Part shown: piece after piece, positions 50,049 through 56,424 of the stretch
Layout: each line of letters starts with the position of its first letter
How positions within the stretch are numbered: the first letter of the stretch is position 1
Origin: CBDAQA01 sp965198865
Lineage (GTDB): Bacteria; Planctomycetota; Phycisphaerae; Tepidisphaerales; Tepidisphaeraceae
Reading direction: 5' to 3'
Length of the DNA: 64,000 nucleotides
Assembly: GCA_965198865.1 (NCBI GenBank)
Contig: CBDAQA010000008.1
Location: 1 to 64,000 of the forward strand
Notes under the pieces: model-generated
What the model saw: the letters and a program-made list of their open reading frames with translations, nothing else
What the model was told of the DNA's origin: nothing
Database searches by the model: none
Translations under genes and position numbers: made by a program

Positions 50049-50456
50049 TCAGGCCTTCTTCACGAAGATCCAGTTGGTCTTGGACAGCGCGTCGCGGAAC
50101 AGGTGGACCTTCACGTTGGTCGGCCGCATCTGGTACGTGAAGACGTAGTCGAACTGCTCGTCCAGGGCGTCGCTGGCGACGCCCCGCTTGAACGCGCCGA
50201 AGAAGATCGGGTTGTTCGTGCAGGGGTTGACCTGGGTGAAGTAGTTCTTCCCCTCGGCCGACTTGGACGAGACGCCGGACATCTCGCTCAGGTACCGGTT
50301 CAACAGCAGGACGCGACCCCCGTCGTCGACCTGGATGCAGCCGAACCCGCACAGGTCGGCCTGCGGCTTGTTCATCGTGCCGGCCTGGGACAGGACCTCG
50401 GCCGGGACGAACGTCGTGGCCGACGGGTCGGCGACGGCGTCGAGTGTGGTACTCAT
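50049..50456 (-). CDS. Photoactive-yellow-protein-like PAS domain with Tyr42 and Glu46 substituted
   Basis: This 135-residue protein aligns without gaps to Halorhodospira PYP through its core: GFGCIQVDDGGRVLLLN, EGKNYFTQVNPCTNNPIFFGAFKRGVAS, QFDYVFTYQMRPTNVKVHLFRDAL and NWIFVKK. The chromophore cysteine (PYP C69) is C79, and PYP M100 is M110. By ungapped alignment PYP Y42 and E46, which hold the p-coumarate phenolate, are L52 and L56 here, and R52 is V62. It may bind another ligand or a shifted-spectrum chromophore, or be a non-photic PYP relative. A small coiled-coil gene lies 56 bp upstream on the same strand. Confidence 0.85.
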   Translation of the reverse strand: MSTTLDAVADPSATTFVPAEVLSQAGTMNKPQADLCGFGCIQVDDGGRVLLLNRYLSEMSGVSSKSAEGKNYFTQVNPCTNNPIFFGAFKRGVASDALDEQFDYVFTYQMRPTNVKVHLFRDALSKTNWIFVKKA

Positions 50457-50512
50457 GGGTGTGCTCGCTCCGAAAGTGTGTCAGGTTCAGTGGTCGGGCA
50501 GGGAGTCCCTGC

Positions 50513-50830
50513 TCAGGCGGCGGCCTTCCACAGGACGCGCAGCGTCCGCTTGCCGTCGATGGACTCGAAGCTGATCTCGGGCTTGCCGCAGTCGCTGAAC
50601 TGCTCGCGGAGCAGGCGCAGCTCGGCCGCCGCGCCCTGCGGGTCGATGGCGGCCGACTTCGCCGCCAGCTCGTCGTTCAGCTTGGCGATCTTCGCCTCCA
50701 TCGACCGGAAGTGCTTGACCAGGTCGCCGGCGTCGCTCATGCCCAGCTCCTTCTCGAGAATCTCCCGCTCCTTGTAGAGCGACGCCAGCTGAGCCTCGAC
50801 GCCGCCGGCGATCGTGTTTTCCGTAGCCAT
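50513..50830 (-). CDS. Small coiled-coil protein upstream of the PYP-like gene
   Basis: This 105-residue protein is mostly a predicted coiled coil (VEAQLASLYKEREILEKELG, LVKHFRSMEAKIAKLNDELAAK, AAAELRLLREQF), ending in a short strand pair (EISFESIDGKRTLRVLWKA). I recognise no named family. A GGAG site 7 nt before the ATG fixes the start. It is probably co-transcribed with the PYP-like gene and could be its partner or output element; that is inference from position only. Confidence 0.7.
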   Translation of the reverse strand: MATENTIAGGVEAQLASLYKEREILEKELGMSDAGDLVKHFRSMEAKIAKLNDELAAKSAAIDPQGAAAELRLLREQFSDCGKPEISFESIDGKRTLRVLWKAAA

Positions 50831-51091
50831 TGCGATACTCCGTTCCGAAAAGTCCCTGCCCAAGCGGCCGGCGAAACGCTCCGCCGATCCGGGCACACTG
50901 CTCATCGGCACAAACGGAGGGGGCTTAAATCAAAAAGCCACGTGAGGGTTTGGGGTGGGCCGCAAAATTAAAGTCGGGCGTCTGTCAAGCGGATAACTAG
51001 GCAGAGGACTCGCGCCCCGTCGAGCGGCGTCCCGGCGGCAACGGTCAGTGTGGCCGTGCCTCGCCACTCAAGGAAGGACAGAGGACACATC

Positions 51092-52651
51092 ATGTTTGGC
51101 ATCTTCCGAAACCGTCTGAGCCAGTTCTTCCGCCGGAGCGCGTCCGGCCGGTTCGCGTTCGCCGGGTCATCCGACGCCAGCGGCACCGCCGCCCCGCCCA
51201 AGCCGGAGGTGGTGGCCCCCGTGAAGGCGGTCAACCGCCCCGCCCTGCCGCCGGGGACGGTCGAGCAGCTCGACACGCTGATCATGAAGACGATCGAGTC
51301 GATGCCCCCCCTGCCGCAGCAGGCGATCCGCATCCTGAAGGAGCTGAACAGCGAGAACAGCTCCGCCCGCAGCGTGGCCGAGCTGGCCAGCCAGGACCCG
51401 GTGCTCGCCGCCGGCATCCTCCGCACGGCCAACAGCGCCGCCTACTCGGTCGGCACCCCGGTCGTCGGCGTGCAGGAGGCCATCGCCAACCTCGGCTTCT
51501 CGGCGGTCCGCACGTTGATGCTGCGGATGAAGCTCGACAACCAGTCGAGCGGCGCGACCGGCTCCAACACCGAGCTGGAGGAGCTGTGGACCCACGGCAT
51601 GGCCGTGTCGCAGATCGCCGAGGTGCTGGCCGTGAAGTACGGGGCCGACAAGCAGTACTGCTCGACGCTGGGGCTGCTGCACGACCTGGGCAAGCTGGTC
51701 GTCCTCCGCGGCCCGGCCGACCTGCGCGAGAAGCTCCACCAGCCCGGCCCCGCCGGCGAGGGCGAGATCGCCCGCGAGCGGCGCGTGCTCGGCGCCGACC
51801 ACGCCGACATCGGGGCCTACGTCGCCGCCCTCTGGCAGCTGCCGCCCGACCTGATCGAGGGCATCCGCTTCCACCACAGCCCGCACCTGATGCCCGAGGA
51901 CAAGTACTCGCTCGACCTCCGCAAGTCGGTCGCGGTCGTCAACGTGGCCAACGAGCTGTCGAAGTACCTGCACGCCTACAGCGACGACATCGAGATCTGC
52001 CAGATCGCCCCCGAGGTGTGCGCGATGCTCACCATCGAGGTCGACCTCGAGTCGCTGCTGGACGACCGCATCCGCTCGGCCGTCACCGAGACGCTGATCC
52101 TGGCCGACGCCACGCTGAACCGCCCGGTCGACAGCACCAGCCGGGTGATCCGCCTGACGACGCCCGACCACCGCGACGCGGCGATCGAGTCGGCCATCAA
52201 CAGCGAGGCCGAGCTGCGGATCGAGCAGACGCCGAACACCGCGTCAAGCCTGTTCTTCCAGGCCGCGGCCGGCGAGTCGGGCATCTTCCACTTCAACGAC
52301 ACGACCGACACGACGGCGACCCTGCAGCAGATCGACGAGCTGCTGACGACCCTCAACGCCGCCGAGGACCTGCGCGACCGGCTGAAGCTGACCGTGCGGT
52401 GGGTGGTCGCCTCGGTCCGCACGCTCGACGCCGCCGCCAGCGTCGACGTGGCCGTCGCCGCCCAGGACGGGCACGTGGTCGCCTGCGTGCAGTGCGAGGC
52501 GATGAAGTACGACACCCGCTTCGGCGGGCACGTCAACCAGCGGGTGGCGGCCAAGGTGCTCGACCGGGAGTTCGCCGGCGTGCTGAACCTCGCCTGGTTC
52601 GAGCACATCACCTGCAGCGACGACGGCGGCGCCCTGATGCTGGCCGCCTGA
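51092..52651 (+). CDS. HDOD-domain signalling protein
   Basis: This 519-residue protein has a basic N-terminus, then an HDOD domain (about 60-265): IMKTIESMPPLPQQAIRILKELNS, VAELASQDPVLAAGILRTANSAAYSV and GLLHDLGKLVV, with a partly retained HD motif and a later HH pair (RFHHSP). HDOD proteins act in signalling and often lost phosphodiesterase activity. Residues 300-519 form a second alpha/beta domain that I do not recognise, beginning about LRIEQTPNTASSLFFQ and ending with strand-rich sequence. It is divergent from the coiled-coil/PYP-like genes, whose regulation it might share. Confidence 0.82.
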   Translation: MFGIFRNRLSQFFRRSASGRFAFAGSSDASGTAAPPKPEVVAPVKAVNRPALPPGTVEQLDTLIMKTIESMPPLPQQAIRILKELNSENSSARSVAELASQDPVLAAGILRTANSAAYSVGTPVVGVQEAIANLGFSAVRTLMLRMKLDNQSSGATGSNTELEELWTHGMAVSQIAEVLAVKYGADKQYCSTLGLLHDLGKLVVLRGPADLREKLHQPGPAGEGEIARERRVLGADHADIGAYVAALWQLPPDLIEGIRFHHSPHLMPEDKYSLDLRKSVAVVNVANELSKYLHAYSDDIEICQIAPEVCAMLTIEVDLESLLDDRIRSAVTETLILADATLNRPVDSTSRVIRLTTPDHRDAAIESAINSEAELRIEQTPNTASSLFFQAAAGESGIFHFNDTTDTTATLQQIDELLTTLNAAEDLRDRLKLTVRWVVASVRTLDAAASVDVAVAAQDGHVVACVQCEAMKYDTRFGGHVNQRVAAKVLDREFAGVLNLAWFEHITCSDDGGALMLAA

Positions 52652-52677
52652 GCACGATCACCCGATCAACCGTTGGG

Positions 52678-52710
52678 GCCCCGGATGTCCATCCGGGGCT
52701 TCTTCGTTTG
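52678..52710 (+). terminator. Intrinsic terminator after the HDOD gene
   Basis: GCCCCGGAT and ATCCGGGGC form a perfect 9-bp stem with a GTCC loop. TTCTTCGTTT follows, 26 nt past the stop. Confidence 0.75.
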
Positions 52711-52735
52711 CGGGGCTGGCCCGCGTCTGCCGTGA

Positions 52736-52777
52736 GACAAAATGGGACGAAATGGGACGGTTCCCGTTCCGTCCCAT
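52736..52777. repeat. Tandem AAATGGGACG units with inverted copy
   Basis: AAAATGGGACG and AAATGGGACGG occur side by side and are followed by CGTTCCGTCCCAT, giving both an 11-bp tandem register and a hairpin. It lies between the HDOD terminator and the SppA stop. The remaining spacer to 52977 holds nothing I can identify apart from an AT-rich patch near 52860. Confidence 0.5.
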
Positions 52778-52977
52778 GAGCTGAAAAGGATCGCAAACCC
52801 CATTGCGTCAATGGCTTAACGTGCGTTCGGTCGATGGGACTAGACCAGCACCGTCCCACTTAAATTTTTATCATTTCTTGCCTCGACCGCAGCGATGTTG
52901 CGCCACGATGCCCTGCGTCTGCCGCTTGCGACTTCGTAAGCGGCACACCTGCGCGAGCAACGGAGCAGTGCCGACGC

Positions 52978-54153
52978 TCACGGCCGGTACAGCGCCATCG
53001 GCCGCGGGTCGAGCACCTCGTCCAACTTGCGATCGAGGGCAGGCAGGTCGAGGTGAACGCCGGCGCTCGGGATCGGAACCGTCGACGCGCCGGACGATCC
53101 GCCCAGCAGTTCGGCCAGCGTGGACGGCGGCTCGAACTTGACGACCTGCGGCTTGGTCAGCCCCGCCTTGCCGGCGGCGTACTTGCAGGCGTCGTCGAGG
53201 TAGCCGACCTGATCGATCGCGCCCAGCTTCAGCGCCTCATCCGCGTGCAGCGCCCTGCCGTCGCAGACGTCGGCCAGCGGGGCCGTCAGCTTCGTGCCGC
53301 GGCCCTGCTTCACCACGGCGCGGAACTGGTCGTTGAACCCGTCGATCATCTTCTGCAGGTAGGCCAGCTCCTCCGGCGTGGGGTCGCGGAACGGCGTGCC
53401 GGCGGTCTTGTACGGGGTGCCGCTGGACTTGATCGTCGTGTCCTTGACGCCGTACTTCTGCATCAGCCCGGCGACGTTGAAGCTCTCGCTGTAGACGCCG
53501 ACGTTCACCGTGAGCGTGGTCGGCTCGGCGACCAGGTAGTCGGCGGCGACGGCGGCGTAGTAGCCGCCGCTCGTCGCGAGGCTGCCCATCGAGACGACGA
53601 CCGGCATCCCCGGGTGCTTGGCCTTGAACGCGGTGATGCGGTGGTTCATCTGGTCCGAAGGCGCCACCTCGCCGCCGGGCGTGTCGATCCGCAGGACCAA
53701 CGCCTTCACGTCACCGTCGGCCTCGACCTGGCGGAGCAGCTTGTCCAACTGGTCGTACGACTTGGCCGTGATCAGCGAGTTGACGATCGGCACGACGGCG
53801 ATCTTCTGCTTGCCGTCCCCCTCGGCGATCACGTTCGACTGCCCGCTGTGGTCGCCCATCAACCCGCTGGCGATCAGCAGGTAGACGTTCGCCAGCAGCG
53901 AGAAGCCCAGCACCGACGTGGCCAGCGTGGTGAAGATGGCGCGCGCGAACGACCGCGGCGGCCGGGGGTAGTACGGCGGCGGCGGCGGGTAGTAGCCGGG
54001 CTGCGGCGGCATGAACGGCGGCATCCCCCCGGCCCCCCCGGGCGGCGGGCCCGGCGGCGGCATCATCGGCGCGCCGCCCCCCGGCGGCGGCGGTGGCGCG
54101 AACGCCCCTCGCGGGTCAACCGGTCCCTGGCCCGGCGGCGGTCGTGGTGTCAT
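52978..54153 (-). CDS. sppA: Signal peptide peptidase SppA (S49), Pro-rich N-terminus
   Basis: This 391-residue serine protease degrades leftover signal peptides in the membrane. Residues 1-67 are a Pro/Gly/Met/Tyr-rich cytoplasmic region, 70-97 the transmembrane anchor, then the S49 domain with LRIDTPGGEVAPSDQ, the nucleophile S195 in SLATSGGYYAA and general base probably K249 in SSGTPYKTAG. The bacterial 36-kDa-type SppA usually has no such proline-rich tail, which here could bind a partner. It follows queF on the same strand after a long inverted repeat. Confidence 0.88.
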   Translation of the reverse strand: MTPRPPPGQGPVDPRGAFAPPPPPGGGAPMMPPPGPPPGGAGGMPPFMPPQPGYYPPPPPYYPRPPRSFARAIFTTLATSVLGFSLLANVYLLIASGLMGDHSGQSNVIAEGDGKQKIAVVPIVNSLITAKSYDQLDKLLRQVEADGDVKALVLRIDTPGGEVAPSDQMNHRITAFKAKHPGMPVVVSMGSLATSGGYYAAVAADYLVAEPTTLTVNVGVYSESFNVAGLMQKYGVKDTTIKSSGTPYKTAGTPFRDPTPEELAYLQKMIDGFNDQFRAVVKQGRGTKLTAPLADVCDGRALHADEALKLGAIDQVGYLDDACKYAAGKAGLTKPQVVKFEPPSTLAELLGGSSGASTVPIPSAGVHLDLPALDRKLDEVLDPRPMALYRP

Positions 54154-54223
54154 GTGCGAGCACTTTCAGTTGAGCTGGTTCGGTCGGACTCCAGCCAGTT
54201 TAGGGTTCGTTTGTCGGACGGGG

Positions 54224-54390
54224 AAGAATTGAACCACGAAGGCGCGAAGACACGAAGGCAGGACGAAGAAAATCAAATCCGCGTCACGAGCCAGACGATT
54301 CACACCCGGCCGGACGGCAACTGGGCCCAGCAGTTCAGCTTTCTCCTTCGTCCTACCTCCGCGTCTTCACGCCTTCGTGGTTCAACTCTT
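54224..54390 (-). repeat. 45-bp inverted repeat of CACGAAGG-type units between queF and sppA
   Basis: The arms at 54224-54268 and 54346-54390 match at 40 of 45 positions around a 77-nt loop. All five differences are A-C on the plus strand, which become U-G or G-U wobble pairs on the minus strand, the transcribed strand here. The right arm runs into the last codons and stop of queF. Confidence 0.85.
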
Positions 54391-54804
54391 CTTCTCGAAC
54401 GGGTACTGGGCCGTGACGATGCCCGCCGTCCCGCCCCGGACGGCGAAGTCGGCGACGATCGTCATCCGCTGGGGGGCCAGCGCGTCGACCAAATCGTCCA
54501 GGATCTGGTTGGCCACGCCCTCGTAGAAGATGCCCTTGTTGCGGAAGGCGAGGAAGTAGAGCTTCAGGCTCTTCATCTCGACGCACCGCTGGTCGGGCAC
54601 GTAGGTGACGGTGATCGTGGCGAAGTCCGGCTGGCCGGTCACCGGGCACATGCTGGTGAACTCGGGGAAGACAAAACGAACCTCGAACGACCGGCCGGGC
54701 CGCGGGCTGGGGAACGTGTCGAGAATCGTCCGCGGCTGCGCGATCTGGTCGGCCGTCAGGATCGACTTGTGCCCGAGGTGGGCGAGCGGGGGCTGGTCTG
54801 GCAT
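54382..54804 (-). CDS. queF: NADPH-dependent preQ0 reductase (QueF)
   Basis: This 140-residue unimodular QueF reduces 7-cyano-7-deazaguanine to preQ1 in queuosine synthesis. Visible motifs are EFTSMCPVTGQPDFATI with the thioimide-forming C53 and D60, the QueF motif VEMKSLKLYFLAFRNKGIFYEGVANQIL (NADPH site), and the T-fold closing strand. The protein C-terminus (FEKKS) is encoded within the right arm of the long inverted repeat. No other que genes are nearby. Confidence 0.95.
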   Translation of the reverse strand: MPDQPPLAHLGHKSILTADQIAQPRTILDTFPSPRPGRSFEVRFVFPEFTSMCPVTGQPDFATITVTYVPDQRCVEMKSLKLYFLAFRNKGIFYEGVANQILDDLVDALAPQRMTIVADFAVRGGTAGIVTAQYPFEKKS

Positions 54805-54895
54805 AGGGGCCAGTATAGCTCCGTTTGGCGACGGCCCGGAGAGGGTCGGCTACAAGCGTGGCCGGCCGTCCGGGCCGTCGCGCTAAGCGTCGAGG

Positions 54896-56320
54896 TCACT
54901 TCTTGAACTCAACCGCCAGGTCCGTCGCGACGGTCGTCGGCAGGTTGAACGTCAAGCCGTTGGTCGTGCCGACCAGGCTCAGGTCATGGCCGGGGTCATC
55001 GAGGTGGACGACGACCGGCGGGTTCGACCCGCTGGTCAGCGTCACGGTGAACCTGCGGGCGGGGGTCGTGATGCCGGAGGCGGCCAGGTACTTGTCGGCC
55101 TTGAGCGGGTGGAACTGGCCGAGCAGCGTCGTCACCTTGGCGTCGTCGGCGTCGCTCGCGCCGTCGAGCATCCAGACGGTGGAGGGCGCGGTGGACGGGC
55201 CGCTCGTCGGCTTGGTGCTGGGGCCCATCACGACCGGCTTGGCCGGGCGGCGGGTGAGCACGAGGGTCTTGCTCGACGCCGGCTTGCTGGTGGGCTGGGT
55301 CGTGGCGGTCGACTCGGTGGCGACCTCGACCCGGGTCACCGTGGCCGGGTCGACGTCGAGCACCGTCTTGTCGCGCAGGTCCAGCGGCGACTTGTTCAGC
55401 GTCTCCAGCACCGTGGCGGCCACCTTCACGGTGGTGCCGTCGGCCAGGGCCGCGAAGACGTTCTTCTTCTGCACGTCGTCGTACCCGCCGATCTTGACGA
55501 GCGTCGGGGCCGGGCCGGTGGCAGGCGCGGTGGTTGGCGCGGCGGTGCTGAACGAGACGACGTCCGCTGGGTGGGTCAGGCCGACCGCTTCGCTCGGGTC
55601 ATCGACGAACGACACCGGCGTCAGGTTGATGACGGTGGCCAGCACGTCCTCGACGGCGGTCGTGTCGGCGGGCATCGGGTTGGCGCCGACCACTTTCCAC
55701 GCGCTGCCGGTCTTCTGCAGCTCCAGCTTCGTGCCGTCCTTGCGGGTGATGCTGAACTGCTTCACGTCGGACGAGGTGACGCCGTCGAACAGCTGCTTCT
55801 TCCGCAGGTCGCTCACCGGCTTGGCCAGCGTGTCGAGCAGCGTGGCGGGGACCACGTCGATCGAATCGGAGCCCGCCACCTGGGCGTAGACGCCGTCGCC
55901 GACGCCGAGCTTGTTGCCGACCGCCAGCTTGGACGTCTTGCCGCCGGCGGTGACGTCGACCGTGTACTGGGGGTGGTCAACGCCGGTCTGCGGGGCATCG
56001 GCGGCCTTGATGACGTTGGTCGACTTCAGGTCGCTCGTCACCGCGTCGACCAGCTGCGAGGCGGCGTAGCTCTCGGCGACGGCCTTCACCGGCTGGGTCA
56101 GGTGCCAGGCATCGCCGACCTTCTCCAGGGCAACGGCGACCTTGCCGTCGGCCCCGGTGACGGCGATGGCGGTCACGTCGGCCGACTTCACGTCGAGCAC
56201 CGTGTGGGCCGGCGGGGTCGTCGTCGTGTCGGTCGTGGTCGCCTTGTCGTGGCTGAACAGGACGTACCCGCCAACGGCGAGCAGCAGGACGAGCAGGACG
56301 GCAGTGGATTTGAAGTTCAT
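54896..56320 (-). CDS. DUF4340 domain protein of the Gld-like ABC cluster
   Basis: This 474-residue protein has an N-terminal membrane anchor (NFKSTAVLLVLLLAVGGYVLF), a Thr/Pro linker, then repeated beta-rich DUF4340 units (KVAVALEKVGDAWHLTQPVKAVAESYAASQLVDAVTSDLKS..., LELQKTGSAWKVVGANPMPADTTAVEDVLATVINL...). A Thr/Pro/Ser-rich insert covers about 355-395. DUF4340 proteins typically follow GldF/GldG-type ABC genes; the periplasmic role is unknown. It is last of four co-directional genes, separated from the GldG-like gene by a palindromic element. Confidence 0.85.
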   Translation of the reverse strand: MNFKSTAVLLVLLLAVGGYVLFSHDKATTTDTTTTPPAHTVLDVKSADVTAIAVTGADGKVAVALEKVGDAWHLTQPVKAVAESYAASQLVDAVTSDLKSTNVIKAADAPQTGVDHPQYTVDVTAGGKTSKLAVGNKLGVGDGVYAQVAGSDSIDVVPATLLDTLAKPVSDLRKKQLFDGVTSSDVKQFSITRKDGTKLELQKTGSAWKVVGANPMPADTTAVEDVLATVINLTPVSFVDDPSEAVGLTHPADVVSFSTAAPTTAPATGPAPTLVKIGGYDDVQKKNVFAALADGTTVKVAATVLETLNKSPLDLRDKTVLDVDPATVTRVEVATESTATTQPTSKPASSKTLVLTRRPAKPVVMGPSTKPTSGPSTAPSTVWMLDGASDADDAKVTTLLGQFHPLKADKYLAASGITTPARRFTVTLTSGSNPPVVVHLDDPGHDLSLVGTTNGLTFNLPTTVATDLAVEFKK

Positions 56321-56353
56321 TGGAGGGTGAATGTCAGATGCCATCCCCGGTTG

Positions 56354-56415
56354 AGCGGTCGCCCCGAAGGGGCACTCTGCGAAAGGTCGAAGAATGCCCC
56401 TTCGGCGCGACCGCT
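56354..56415. repeat. Palindromic dispersed element, copy 2
   Basis: The 21-bp arms at 56354-56374 and 56395-56415 match at 20 of 21 positions. The loop contains a TCGA-type core. The left arm and loop closely match the copy at 9431-9486. It lies between the GldG-like and DUF4340 genes. Confidence 0.8.
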
Positions 56416-56424
56416 AAACGGGAC

